This document shows positions 32,320 to 43,330 of a DNA stretch of 64,000 bases, in pieces (position 1 is the first letter of the stretch; each line of letters opens with the position of its first letter). The notes under the pieces are model-generated. The model saw only the letters and a list, made by a program, of their open reading frames with translations, had not been told where the DNA came from and did no database searches. Location: positions 121,480,501-121,544,500 of the forward strand of contig NC_091248.1 in NCBI RefSeq assembly GCF_042477335.2, in the 5' to 3' direction. A program made the translations under genes and the position numbers. This stretch comes from Ovis canadensis (taxonomy: Eukaryota > Chordata > Mammalia > Artiodactyla > Bovidae).

Positions 32320-32500
32320 ACAATACTTATTTATTCACTTATTTCTTAAACAACTTACTGCTGTTTACTAATGAGCAACTACTACATGCCAGACACTGTT
32401 TAGGCACAGGGAAGACCATGTGAGTAAAGCAGAAAATTTTAATAGAGTTTATAATTCTGTTGGGAGGAACAGGCAATTTAAGAGAAAGTCAGATAATTTT
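32320..32500 (-). repeat. L2 LINE 3'-end fragment
   Basis: GAGCAACTACTACATGCCAGACACTGTTTAGGCACAGGG and AATTCTGTTGGGAGGAACAGGC match reversed L2. Confidence 0.55.
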
Positions 32501-32617
32501 CAGTAATGACAGATGATTAGAATTTAAAGCATGCTCATGTGAGAGAGGGCAGAAAGATGACCTTATATAGTGTGACCAGGGAGGGCCTCTAGAAGGAGCT
32601 AATATTTGAGCCAAGAT

Positions 32618-32913
32618 AGCATCTGAATGGGAGAAGGCGATGGCACCCCACTCCAGTACTCTTGCCTGGAAAATCCCATGGACGGAGGAGCCTGGCGGGC
32701 CGCAGTCCATGGGATCGCTAAGAGTCGGACATGACTGAGCGACTTCACTTTCACTTTTCACTTTCATGCATTGGAGAAGGAAATGGCAACCCACTCCAGT
32801 GTTCTTGCCTGGAGAATCCCAGGGACGGGGGAGCCTCATGGGCTGCCGTCTATGGGGTCGCACAGAGTCGGACACGACTGAAGCGACTTAGCAGCAGCAG
32901 CAGCATCTGAATG
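32618..32913 (+). mobile_element. Bov-A2 SINE with 12-bp target-site duplication
   Basis: Two BovA monomers are linked by TTTCACTTTTCACTTTCATGC, ending in (AGC)n. AGCATCTGAATG at 32618-32629 and 32902-32913 is the duplication. Confidence 0.95.
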
Positions 32914-32999
32914 ATGAAGAATAGGATTTCAGGAGTGAAAAATAACATGGAAAAGGCCAGAATCAAAGATGCACCAGAATTAAGGATGACTCCTTAGTA

Positions 33000-33600
33000 C
33001 ATACTGTCATGCACCTTGCTTTTTCACTTAATAGCATTTATGAGAGATGGCTCCAGATCTCTCACAGATAAAACTGCTTCATTCTCTTCAGCAGTTGCAT
33101 AGGACTCCCTTATAGGGCTAAACCACAATTTATTTAATCAGTCACATACTGCTATTTAAATAATCTTTAATCTTGCTGATGCAAGTAATGCTGAGATGAA
33201 TATTTTTGTATGTACATATTTGCCCACAAGGCAAATACATTAGCAAGGTCAAATTCTTGAAGTAGAGTTATTGGAACAAATGATATGTCTTTTAATTCTA
33301 AATTTTTTAAATCAATGTACCCAATTGGCCTCCATAGAAACTGAACATAGAAATATATTCTACCACCAACAACATATGGGGGAGACTGTTGTACCCTCCA
33401 AACTCTGTGTTCACATTTTTGAGGAGGAAACACTCTAAGTAACATTCGCTAATTTTGTGTTGCATTTCGCTTGAGTGGGGTTGAAACTCTTTTCCTGTGT
33501 TTAAAAGACATTTGCCTTTCCTGTTCTGTGATCTGTCTTTTCATACTCTTTGCCCATTTTTCATACTCTCTGCCCATTTTTCATACTCTTTGCCCATACA
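33000..33600 (-). mobile_element. Old mammalian L1 3' fragment
   Basis: The series ACAATTTATTTAATCAGTC, AATATTTTTGTATGTACATATTTGCC, GAAGTAGAGTTATTGGAACAAATG and CCAATTGGCCTCCATAG follows the reverse complement of old L1 ORF2 ends in the right order. Confidence 0.7.
33541..33600 (+). repeat. 20-bp unit repeated three times
   Basis: TCATACTCTTTGCCCATTTT at 33541, again at 33561 with one change, and at 33581 with a diverged end. It is an expansion of an L1 segment normally present once. Confidence 0.9.
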
Positions 33601-33899
33601 CAAAAAGACTTATGTATTAAGTCTTTCTCAACTGGCAAAAGTTCCTTATGAACCTCTTTCCTACATTAGATATGACCTTCCCAGTTTGTCTTCTTTTCAT
33701 TTGGTTTAGGACAGTGTCCCAGGAGTAAAGTTTTGGCTTTATTAATGGAGTTAATAAATTACGCATTTTGTTTCATTCAGTCATCCATCCTTCATTGCTG
33801 GTCTTCCTGAGTCCTATCTTGGAACTGCTCAGTTGTTCCTCTGCTCACTCTCTATAGACCATGTCAGCCATGCCGATCGCCACTGGCGTGTTAATGATT

Positions 33900-34700
33900 T
33901 CTATATATGTTTCTCCTGACTCATACTCACTGCCAACTGTACATCCCCACAGCCCAAGTCAGCATAGTCAATACTGAACTCATTATTTTAGCTCTGTCCT
34001 GCATTCATACTGATTACTCTTTCTATGGGCTCTATCTCAGCAAACCCAATTTTTCATTTTTTCCAGATCAATGAAAGGGATCCATTAGCAATGAATCCCT
34101 TTTCTATTTTATCCCTAAGCACTCAATCTGCAAAGTTCTATTATAGCTACCTTCTAGACAGTTCTTCAGTCTGTCCATTTCTCTCCATTTCCATTACCAC
34201 TTACCTAAAGTGGGTCAGCATCATCTCTAACCTGTGTTTCTACACTAGCTGCCTAATAAATAAACTTTCTGTCATGTCCTTCTCCAGTTCATTCTTTACA
34301 TAGTAGTCAGAGTGCTCAGACCGGATCATATCACTCCCTTGCTTAAAAATTTTCAATTCCTTCTCTTGTTTTCTTCTTCTCCTCTTCTTCCTACTTTTCT
34401 CTCCTTTCCCTCCTCCTTTTTCTCCTTTTTATTTAGGGTAAAATCCAAACTCTTTAATATGGCATACAGAGCTTACATGATCTGGCCCACATTTGTACCT
34501 TTAGCATAATCTCTTAATACAAACAACACACTGCACTCCACTCCCCATCACTGTCAATAAGAATCAGTCCTCTTGACAAGTCCCTGGAATGAATCATGGT
34601 CGCTTACATTGGGAATATTTGCTCCTATTGTTTCCTTTGCCTGGACTCTCCTTCCTCAGCTATCTTTGTCTGGCTCTAGCTATCTCACTTGCCCTTAGAT
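33900..34700 (+). mobile_element. L2 LINE fragment
   Basis: CAGAGTGCTCAGACCGGATCATATCACTCCC, TGCTTAAAAATTTTCAATTCC, ATCCAAACTCTTTAATATGG, ACATGATCTGGCCCAC and TTGCCTGGACTCTCCTTCC follow the L2 3' region in order. The upstream part is more diverged. Confidence 0.7.
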
Positions 34701-34713
34701 CTCACACATTACT

Positions 34714-35451
34714 AAGTGAAGAGGAACTAAAGAGCCTCTTGATGAAGGTGAAAGGAGAGTGAAAAAGTTGGCTTAACGCTCAACATCCAGAAAACTAAGA
34801 TCATGGCATCTGGTTCCATCACTTCATGGCAAATAGATGGGGAAACAGTGGCTGACTTTATTTTGGGGGGCTCAAAAATCACTGCAGATGGTGACTGCAG
34901 CCATGAAATTAAAAGACACTTACTCCTTGGAAGGAAAGTTATGACCAACATAGACAGCAAATTAAAAAGCAGAGACATTACTTTGTCAACAAAGGTCCAT
35001 CTAGTCAAGGCTATGGTTTTTCCTGTGGTCATGTATGGATGTGAGACTTGGACTATAAAGAAAGCTGAGTGCCGAAGAATTGATGCTTTTGAATTGTGGA
35101 GTTGGAGAAGACTCTTGAGAGTCTCTTGGACTGTAAGGAGATCCAACCAGTCCATCCTAAAGGAGATCAGTCCTGGGTGTTCATTGGAAGGACTGATGTT
35201 GAAGCTGAAACTCCAGTACTTTGGCCACCTGATGTAACGAGCTGACTCATTTGAAAAGACCCTGATGCTGGGAAAGATTGAGGGGAGGAGGAGAAGGGGA
35301 TGAGAGAGGATGAGATGGCTGGATGGCATCACCGACTCAATGGACATGAGTTTGGGTAAACTCTGGGAGTTGGTGATGGACAGGGAGGCCTGGTGTCCTG
35401 CGGTTCATGGGGTCGTGAAGAGTCGGACACACTGAGCGAAACTGAACTGAA
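34714..35451 (+). mobile_element. BovB LINE 3' fragment (about 740 bp)
   Basis: From AGTGAAGAGGAACTAAAGAGCC, just after the YADD region, to AGCGAAACTGAACTGA. A 144-codon frame (34803-35237) remains open. Confidence 0.9.
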
Positions 35452-35636
35452 CCTTCTGATAACTCCTACCACCCCAAGCCCAGGCAAAACACTTCCAACA
35501 GGATCTTGTCATACCACAGTACTCGTTTCATGGTAACACAATGCCTATTTATTTGCCTGAATCCCCAGCAGATTTCCAACCCCACATGAGCCCCACCTTC
35601 ATTCCTTTAATAATTTGGATTGCAGTGCCAGGTCTA

Positions 35637-35900
35637 TGCTGCTGCTGCTGCTAAGTCGCTTCAGTCGTGTCCGACTCTGTGCGACCCCATGGACGGCAGC
35701 CAACCAGGCTCCCCTGTCCCCGGGATTCTCCAGGCATGAACACTGGAGTGGGTTGCCATTTCCTTCTCCAATGTGTGAAAGTGAAGTCGCTCAGTCGTGT
35801 CTGACTCTTAGTGACCCCATGGACTGCAGCCCACCAGGCTCCGCCATCCATAGGATTTTCCAGGCAAGAGTACTGGAGTGGGGTGCCATTGCCTTCTCCA
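35637..35900 (-). mobile_element. Bov-A2 SINE
   Basis: Starts with (TGC)n, the reverse of the AGC tail. Two monomers are joined by a shortened linker. Confidence 0.92.
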
Positions 35901-36479
35901 TGGCATTTTAATCAGAGTTGAATCCTTAACTCTCTAGTCCTTGGCATGGAACCATCATTCAAAAAACATTTATTTGCTGCACATATGATGGAGGAATAAA
36001 TTCCTGAGTTTCCCTAATGTAGCCTAAGTTTTGTGTCAGTGTGTTTCCTTTACTATACTAGGATATACCGATGTAGTAACATTGTATAGAAACAGTCACC
36101 TCAAGGGAATACATTTACTGTAGTCAATTTTACAAGGCAATGTGGATTAGTAATTCTTCCCTTGAACTTCCCCTCATTTTATCTTTGACAGTAATATTTC
36201 CACCAAGCTACTGGATGAAAGCACCTCCATGCCCTCCTTCTGTTGTACCACATGGGTAGAGTTCCCTGCCACTTCACTCCATACCTTTCAGGAGACAGCT
36301 TTCAGGCATTTATCCTAGGGATAGACGGATCAGAGGAGCTCCTCTGATTCACTGAGGGGCTCTAATATTATTTGCCCTAAATAATAATTTTTATATGTAA
36401 GAGTAACACCCACTGAAAATTATTATGAGAAATTTGGAAAATATATAATCAAGAAAATATAAATCACCTATAATCTCAT

Positions 36480-37260
36480 CAGCTAGAGAGCAATGATCAC
36501 TTCCTGCTCTCGCTGGCTCTCTGCAATTTCAAATTCATCCCTCCTCTCGGCTCTCTCCCCTGAACTCTAGATTAGAGCATTTGCCTCCTTGGTTACTGTC
36601 TGCACTGGCTTGTCCTAGCTGCCCTTTGACTCCACATGTTCTAAGTGGAAATCCCCATCATCCCCCACTTCTCCCTTGCACCTGCTGCTGTGTCCTTCTC
36701 AGCAAATTGTCCCACCATCCACCTTGTGACCTAGGTTAGAAATGATCCTTAGCGCCTCCTTCCTCCTCACCCTCACATCTGACCAAGGTGCTGTAGTTTC
36801 CTCTACCTGTATATTGTTTGGGTCTTTCCTTGTCCCTTAGTCACAGTGTCACGACTCCGATCCAGACTCCATCACCTCTCTCCTGGAATATGGTAGCCCT
36901 TCCACGGGTCTCCATGTCTCCAATCCAGTCTCCACGCTGCCGCCAGAGTGGCCACACAAGGAGGGGCAAACTACTACATTTTTCCATGAACTCAAACCCT
37001 TCAGCTTTTTGCAAGGTCCTTCCCCCAAATGCCCCCACCCCTGTTGAACCGTTTCTATCTGGAGCAGTCTTCACTCTCCTCTTCATCCGGCCGACCTCTT
37101 CCCATTGTCCAGTTCTCCACCGAGCCATCTTTGTCCCCCAGGAATCTTCGCCTGACTCTGCTCTCCCCAGGAAAGGTCTGGCCTGAGCCCACTCCACCCA
37201 TCTCCTGTTTACTCCTCACGTCCTCTGCTCTCCCTGTGAGCTCTCTGGGGCATGTGTGGT
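36480..37260 (+). mobile_element. L2 LINE fragment
   Basis: ACTCCGATCCAGACTCC...GGTCTCCATGTCTCC, CCAGTCTCCACGCTGCCGCCAGAGTGG, CTCAAACCCTTCAGC and CTCCCCAGGAAAGG follow L2 order. It lies just downstream of the OR10-like gene. Confidence 0.6.
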
Positions 37261-37560
37261 GGCTTCTTTGTCACCCCAAGCCCACGGTCTTGCCCCGGCC
37301 CAGCACGTGGGAAGAACTCGACAGGTATACTCCTGGAGCCGCTAAGTGGGGGTCTAGGGTTCTCTTCTACATGGAAGCGGGGTAGGATGGAGCCACTGCT
37401 GGGAGGGTCTTCTTAGGCGGACACGCTTCCAGATTCTCTCTTCTTGAATCCGGTTCTTGAGTTCCCTGCGGGCACTCCACAACGCAGACACGTGCTGATG
37501 GAGGAAACTTGAGCGAGCAGAGCTGCCCACTCTGGCCTGGCCCCTGCCTGCGATCAGGGC

Positions 37561-38538
37561 TCACACAGACAGACCCTCCTGACCCGGGGCCTGGCGGGGT
37601 CGCCAGCGCCCCAGCACCTGGCGGATGGCCGCTGCGATCTCGTGGTTGCGCAGGCTGTAGATGAGCGGGTAGAGCAGCGGCGTCACGTGGGTGTAGACCA
37701 GCGCCAGTACGCGGTCCCGCTGCGGGGAGTAGCTGGCCTTGGGCCGCGCGTACATGAAGGTGGCGCAGCCGTAGTGCAGGAAAGTGACGGTCAGGTGCGA
37801 GGCGCAGGTGGAGACGGCCTTGAAGCGGCCCGGCGAGGAGCGCAGGCGGCGCAGGGCGCCGGCGATGGCGCCGTAGGAGGCCAGGATGAGCAGCGAGGGC
37901 AGCAGCAGCAGCAGCAGGCAGGCGCCCAGCAGAGGCAGCTCCTCGGCGTAGCTCCGCGTGCAGGCCAGGTGCAGCAGTGCGGTGATGTCGCAGAAGAAGT
38001 GCACCAGCAGGCGGGAGCCGCAGAAGGGCAGGTGGAAGACGGCCACCGTGAGCCCCACGGACACCGCCAGGCCCCCGAGGCAGCAGGCCAGGGCCAGCCG
38101 CGCGCACAGCCCGGGGGTCACCACCGCCGCGTAGCGGAGCGGGTGGCAGATGGCCACATAGCGGTCATAAGCCATAGTGGCCAGCAGGAAGCACTCGGCC
38201 CCGCCCAGGGCCACGAACATCTGCATCTGCACGGCGCAGCCCAGGAAGGAGATGGGGCTGCCTCGGCCCAGGCTCGGTGAGGCCAGGTCGGCCAGAGTGC
38301 GGGGCACCACCACCAGCGTGTAACCGAGCTCGATGGCTGACAGCTGGCACAGGAAGAGGTGCATGGGCGGCCGGCTGGTCGCGGAGGCCACCGCCAGCAA
38401 GATGAGCAGGTTCCCGCTCAGGGTGGCCAGGTGCAGGGCCAGCAACAGCAGGAAGAGCGCCGGCCTCAGGTGCGGGAACTCAGAGAAGCCCTGCAGGAGA
38501 AAGCCCCGGGGCAGGGTGGCATTGCTGGGGCTGGCCAT
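37561..38538 (-). CDS. Olfactory receptor, family 10-like (intact frame)
   Basis: A 325-aa class II odorant receptor in one exon. MASPSNATLPRGF is chosen as start: an in-frame ATG at 38760 would add 74 non-OR residues and lies beyond a splice acceptor. Marks: glycosylation site NAT (residues 6-8), GN in TM1 (42-43), Cys101 with ECL2 cysteines 173, 183 and 193, MAYDRYVAIC (122-131), HFFCD (180-184), SY (221-222), KAVSTC (240-245) and SLRNHE (295-300). Oddities: PMYFF is PMHLF (58-62), the first extracellular loop has a few extra residues (GRGS at 91-94), and the TM7 NPxxY motif reads YPLIY (290-294), so its conserved Asn is Tyr. It is very CpG-rich. Subfamily uncertain; OR10AC is a guess from possible synteny. 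It may be functional or just starting to decay. Confidence 0.94.
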   Translation of the reverse strand: MASPSNATLPRGFLLQGFSEFPHLRPALFLLLLALHLATLSGNLLILLAVASATSRPPMHLFLCQLSAIELGYTLVVVPRTLADLASPSLGRGSPISFLGCAVQMQMFVALGGAECFLLATMAYDRYVAICHPLRYAAVVTPGLCARLALACCLGGLAVSVGLTVAVFHLPFCGSRLLVHFFCDITALLHLACTRSYAEELPLLGACLLLLLLPSLLILASYGAIAGALRRLRSSPGRFKAVSTCASHLTVTFLHYGCATFMYARPKASYSPQRDRVLALVYTHVTPLLYPLIYSLRNHEIAAAIRQVLGRWRPRQAPGQEGLSV

Positions 38539-38565
38539 GCACCCACCTGTCCAGGTCCAGAGGCA

Positions 38566-38590
38566 CCTGCGGGAAAGCAGGAGAAGGGGG
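38566..38590 (-). promoter_or_regulatory. Splice acceptor before the OR10-like start
   Basis: On the minus strand CTCCTGCTTTCCCGCAG is followed by 28 nt and the ATG, a standard acceptor with pyrimidine tract. It supports a short 5' UTR in the coding exon. Confidence 0.75.
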
Positions 38591-38710
38591 AGTTTGTGGG
38601 CTCCGCTCCTCTGGCCCTGCTGGTGAAGAAAGGGCTGGATGGAATTAAGAGGGTAGGAGCCAGTAGAGGTGCGGAGAGGCGGGCGGGTTTGTGTGTTTAT
38701 TTCCAACTCC

Positions 38711-38730
38711 CTCCCCGTGGGGTTATTGGC
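38711..38730 (-). promoter_or_regulatory. Possible EBF (O/E) palindrome next to a CCAAT box
   Basis: CCCCGTGGGG (38713-38722) resembles the CCCnnGGG core bound by Olf/EBF factors. GCCAATAA on the minus strand lies a few bases away. Both are about 180 nt upstream of the OR10-like ATG, on the intron side of the predicted acceptor, so promoter use is uncertain. Confidence 0.25.
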
Positions 38731-38925
38731 GCAGTCCTGCTGGACATTTTGTGACTCCATGGGCTTGTAGCCCCCCAGGCTTCTCTGTCTTTGGGGGTTC
38801 TCCAGGCAAGAATACAGGAGTGGGTTGCCATGCCCTCCTCCAGGGGATCATTCCAACCCAGGGATTGAACCCAGGTCACCTGCGTTGCAGGTGGATTCTT
38901 TACCCTCTGAGCCACCGAGAACATC
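38731..38925 (-). mobile_element. Bov-tA SINE
   Basis: Reverse Bov-tA: CTCCAGGCAAGAATACAGGAG, GGGATTGAACCCAGGTCACC, GATTCTTTACCCTCTGAGCCACC. It lies about 0.2 kb upstream of the OR10-like start. Confidence 0.88.
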
Positions 38926-39260
38926 TTATTGTCTTGTTCTGAAAATTGGTCCAGTTTTTCCTGCCTTCTGGACTAGAATTCTTAAAATTCCTTTCTCAAC
39001 ATGCTGTTTGTAAAGAAACCTTGATTTGAGACCCTTTCATCCCTCTTGACCTCCGCCTAGGAAGAACACCCTTTCTTCAGACTCCACTTGCTTTGTGGGT
39101 CTTGTATAGCCACCAGTATTAGTCGACCTCAGCCTCAGCTGGCTGCCCAGAGGCAGGCACTGTGGGAAAGAGTTCTATAGGTTCTGCTTCTATTTCCTCC
39201 TTCCTGCCCTGTGCTGCTATTTCTGAGTTGCTTTCCTTGTACCGCAGAATTACAAAAACA

Positions 39261-39462
39261 GAGCTTCCCTAGTGGCTCAGAAGGTAAAGAATCTGCCTGC
39301 AATGCAGGAGCCCTGGGTTTGATCCTTGGGTCAGGACGATGCCCTGGAGAGGGGAATGGCAACCCACTCCAGTATTCTTGCCTGGAAAATTCCATGGAGA
39401 GAGGAGCCTGGCGGGCTGCAGTCCGTGGGGTCACAGAGTTGGACACGACGGAGCGACTTCAC
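39261..39462 (+). mobile_element. Bov-tA SINE
   Basis: GAGCTTCCCTAGTGGCTCAG to TTGGACACGACGGAGCGACTTCACTTT. Confidence 0.9.
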
Positions 39463-40440
39463 TTTAATGCAGATGAAGACCTTAGTCATCATCTCATTCA
39501 TCCTCATAATTTTAAAGAGAAAAAAAAAATCTGGGGAGGGACAGGATAAAGGGCTTAACTGTTGACAGATAATTAGAATCAGAATCTGCATTCCTGAGAT
39601 TGAATCCAGAACTTCCCATGACCCTATATGAGGATGTGAAACATCCCTGGCATTAGTCAGTCAATCCATACTGATTCAGCTTTAAATAGAGACCCGAGTC
39701 TGTGCCTGGCGTTAAGGTGGACACAGACAGCAGCTGATGGTTAGCGGAAAGCCCTGACCGGGCCCATCTGGAACAATACATCCTAACAGTCTTATTAGTA
39801 CTGCGTCAGCAGGACAAAAAGCCATGTACATCTGTTCTAACTTGCCCTTCGGAGGTAGCAGTACATTCCAGATCTGCTGTCAGAACAGAGCCTCTGAGTA
39901 TTATCCGGTGACTCATTATAGGCAACAGTGGAGAGCACTGATAGCGTGTATGTTGGCTGCAATTGTTATAAACCTCCAGAGTCAGGGACCATCAAGTGGT
40001 AAGAAATCCAGAGCCGTGCCAACTAGAGGAGGACATCTGATTTTTCCAATAGTCATTAATGATATCTCTTTTTAAATTAATTTAAATTATAAGCTCAGCT
40101 ATTATTTCCTCTCAGTGCCCTTGAGTCACTGTTTCTAATCGGTGTTGGAAGTGGAATTTGTTGTTATACTACAGAGTGCAGCAGAAATAAAACTGGTAAA
40201 CTGAATACAAGAACAGGAAGGAATGCCAAGAGCTCGCTCTTTGCTATTGATGCTCCTTAAGAGAGTTCTGGGGATTTACATCTATCAGTGTCAGCCTGTG
40301 CTCCTTTTTGTCATCTGAGGGGAATGCCTTGAACAGATGTCTGCATTGTTGCATTGATGGGGGAGGAATAGGGCGGGGTTGTGGGTGGGTCTGAGGGACG
40401 TGGAATCACTTCCTATCATTCCCTGCCTCGCCCCGCTGTG
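39463..40440. other. Repeat-poor intergenic DNA, candidate conserved non-coding sequence
   Basis: No gene and no recognisable repeat over nearly 1 kb. 39640-40320 is high-complexity sequence without low-complexity runs. Conservation is untested. Confidence 0.3.
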
Positions 40441-40449
40441 CTCAGTCAT

Positions 40450-40560
40450 TTGAACAAATTTCACAAACCTGTGTTGAGTTGGCAGCCTCGTCCCCGCCAG
40501 GTGTTGTAGCTGTGGATGTGACCAAGAGACAGAAGCCTAGTGTCCTGGAGGTTCAGGCAG
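40450..40560 (-). repeat. L2-like 3'-end fragment
   Basis: TTTGAACAAATTTCACAAACCTGTGTTGAG, then CCAGGTGTTGTAGC, loosely follows reversed L2. 40561-41074 shows nothing else. Confidence 0.35.
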
Positions 40561-41074
40561 GACGAAGCTGTTGCAGGGACCAGCTCTCTTCACTCTGCCT
40601 CTGCTGACCCCCTCCGTCTTTCACTTCTTCCTTTTCATCTCCTTCGAGAAGCAGGGGGTGGAGGGCAGAGAGACACAAACAGTCCATTTCTTTCCCCCTC
40701 ACGTGCATGCTTCACAGAAATGGAGATTTTGTGAAAGGCTGGGTAGTGGCTCCAATAACCCAAAGCTCAAGGCGCGTCATGTTTACAAACATCAAGCCGG
40801 ACAGCTCAGTTCAAGCTAAAGGAGACTGAGGAGTGTTTCTACTTTGTCTAGAGTTTTTGGGAGGATTTCTCACAATCTCTAGGAATGTATGTTAGAAAAG
40901 TCTTTTCCCTGGGAGGGAGAAGGGGAACACTCACTTTCACAAGTGCAGTAGTTTGTTCAAAACCAGGCTCCAGCCTAGTAGGAGATGCTACAGAGGGAAA
41001 AGAAAGCCTCACCTTCCTCCTTCAGGGCCAGAAGGACCATATTCTCACTCTTCAACAACCATAGCTGAGAGAGT

Positions 41075-41470
41075 GTCAGGCAAGTGCATGTACGGACTCC
41101 ATACATTTAACTCACTTAATCCTAGCAACAATCTGATGAGGGAGGTGAGCTCTTATTGTACTTATCTAACAGGTAAATTGAGGACTTCCCTGGTGGCTCA
41201 GAGGATAAAGTGTCTGCCTGCAATGCAGGAGACCCGGGTTTGATCCCTGGGTTGGGAAGATCCCCTGGAGAAGGAAATGGCAACCCACTCTAGTATTCTT
41301 GCCTGGAGAATCCCATGGACAGAGGAGCCTGGCAGGCTACAGTCCACGGGATCGCAGAGTCGGACATGACTGAGCGACTTCACACTCACACAAATTGAGG
41401 ACTAAAGGAATTAAATGTCATGAAGCTAGTTAGCAATAAAGCCAGGTTTTCACTCCAGCAATCTAGTCCA
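41075..41470 (-). repeat. MIR SINE split by a Bov-tA
   Basis: TTAACTCACTTAATCCTAGCAAC...AACAGGTAAATTGAGG before the SINE and ACTAAAGGAATTAAATGTCATGAAGCTAGTTAGC after it form one reversed MIR. Confidence 0.75.
41183..41391 (+). mobile_element. Bov-tA SINE inside MIR, with 12-bp target-site duplication
   Basis: AAATTGAGGACT at 41175-41186 and 41392-41403; the left copy runs into the SINE head GGACTTCCCTGGTGG, so the exact edge is ambiguous by 4 nt. Confidence 0.92.
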
Positions 41471-42044
41471 TGCTAGTCCATGGCTTTATCCCCTATAACT
41501 GTCTCCCCTCTTTATCAGTCTCCTAAAAATTCTTCTCACATAAGACACACTCTGTTCCTCTACCCACATCTCCCACCCCCCTTGCCCAGGAATTACCTGC
41601 ACCCTCCAAGACCCTTCTGTCCTCAAATTTCCCTCTGCTGACATTTCTCTTGAGGATGTGGATGTAAGCAGACATACAAATGATCTAAGACAGCAGATTT
41701 AAAAAGAATTTCCACTTAGCCTTGACGTTCTTCATTCCTATTGTTACCGTCCTGGCAGACCTGCTCTCCTGATTGTATAAGGCTCTGTGGAGCACTCACA
41801 GATTAATAGCTGCCTGGTGGCTCAGAACATCTGGATGTGGTTGGGCTGGGGACATAGATCTGGGATTTGATTTTCCACTATGTAGAATAAATAAAATCAT
41901 CTGTAATAATGATGTTTTTAGCTGGTCATTTTAATAGCCAGATGAAGCACTTCAAAGGAGAGGTTGTGGGGAGATTTGAAAGGCAAGCAGGTCAGGCCCC
42001 TCTTGAAGATTCCATAAAATATGATACTGAACTAACTTGAAAGT
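41471..42044. other. No gene or repeat recognised
   Basis: Unique-looking sequence between MIR elements. Confidence 0.35.
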
Positions 42045-42165
42045 CAAATGGTCCAGATCTTCATGTTACAGCAAGGGATGCTGCAGAGAGGTCATATAGC
42101 CAGCCTGGGACCTCGCCACTATCTGTTGGCAGCAGAGCTGGACTCAGAACTCCTGTTTGATGGTT
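42045..42165 (-). repeat. MIR SINE fragment
   Basis: TGCAGAGAGGTCATATAGCC, then GCAGCAGAGCTGGACTCAGAACTCC, is reversed MIR. Confidence 0.55.
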
Positions 42166-42436
42166 CTGTTTGCTGCCAGAATTGTCTTCCCGAGTAGACC
42201 TGAGTCCATGGATCTAGTATTATTGTTTACAAAAACACCAGGGGAGAGGTCACAGAAAAATCAGATCATTGCCCCATAAGAAATTAAATCTAGAATTGTC
42301 AATATGCCTGAATTTCCATTATTTGACTTAATAACCTGTCATGAGCACCTGGCTTATGAATTTACACAAATTGTTCTGAAATCTATTTTCATCCAGTGCA
42401 TCTTTTTATGAAAAATACACACTGTGCATTCAAAGG

Positions 42437-42598
42437 GCTTCCCAGGTGGCGCTAGTGATAAAGAATCTGCCTGCAATGCAGGAGACACAAGAGAGGCGGG
42501 TTCCACCCCTGGTCAGGAAGATCCCCTGGAAAAGGAAATGGCAATCCATTCCAGTATTCTTGCCTGGAAAATTCCATGGACAGAGAAGCCTGGCCGGA
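42437..42598 (+). mobile_element. 3'-truncated Bov-tA SINE followed by a T run
   Basis: GGGCTTCCCAGGTGGCGC to GACAGAGAAGCCTGGCC, then GGAAAGA and a T run. The usual final 40 bp is missing, so it was truncated or recombined. Confidence 0.85.
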
Positions 42599-42659
42599 AA
42601 GATTTTTTTTTTTTCTTTTCCTTAATCCTCAGTGAAGTAGAAAGACTCCCTACAGTCTA

Positions 42660-42840
42660 AATTTTTGCTTTGGTATTTGATGCTCGATTCAGGTTTTGGA
42701 CGAGTTAATTAACATTCTGAAACCTTGCCTCCTTATGTTGCATGGGGACAGCAAAGGAGGGACACGTGAGGATTCTGTGAGGTAACATGTAAAAGCTAGC
42801 ACAAAACCCACACGTAGTACACGCACAGCAAGACTGAAAG
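42660..42840 (+). repeat. MIR SINE fragment
   Basis: GAGTTAATTAACATTCTGAAACCTTGCCTCC, then GAGGATTCTGTGAGGTAACATGTAAAAGC, follows MIR order. Confidence 0.6.
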
Positions 42841-43129
42841 CATTCTCATCTCTGTCCATGCCTCGACGAGCTTAGATCACATTTCCTCTGAATATTCATC
42901 TTTCCATCACGAAAATCTCCTCACCCCTTGATTGTCTGGGATCCATGAAACAAAGTTGTGCATAGTATTCTGGATTTAGGGAAGAATGGTTTTCTCACGG
43001 GGAGAAAAGCAGAGATAGTCATAATAGATAAGTCTCTGTCTATCTTCATCATCATTTTTCTTTCCCCCACCTCTCTCTCTTTCCACTTTTTTTTCTCTTT
43101 GGTTTCCCATCATCTTTCTAAGCCTGTAC

Positions 43130-43330
43130 AGATTTTGGAAGAAGACATCTGTGAATTCAAATCCTGGCTCAGTCACTTACTGGCCACATTACCTGCAGTT
43201 GAGGTACTCAGTTTCCCTGATTCTCCATGTCTGTACATCTCAACGGAGGTAACGGTGTCTAATTCCTAGGCATCCTACAAAGGAAGCTCACGGCACAGGG
43301 CTGGGCTCAAAGCAGTCATGAAGAGATGGT
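43130..43330 (+). repeat. MIR SINE
   Basis: GAATTCAAATCCTGGCTCAGTCACTTACTGGCC, CTCAGTTTCCCTGATTCTCC and AGCTCACGGCACAGGGCTGG follow the MIR consensus. Confidence 0.7.

Noticed and set aside
37642-38280. 212-codon plus-strand and 246-codon minus-strand frames over the OR10-like exon
   Set aside because: Out-of-frame shadows of high-GC coding sequence, low-complexity in Gln/Gly or Ala/Pro.
38539-38760. N-terminal extension of the OR10-like protein (start at 38760)
   Set aside because: The extension has no OR character and crosses a good splice acceptor. MASPSNAT is a typical OR N-terminus.
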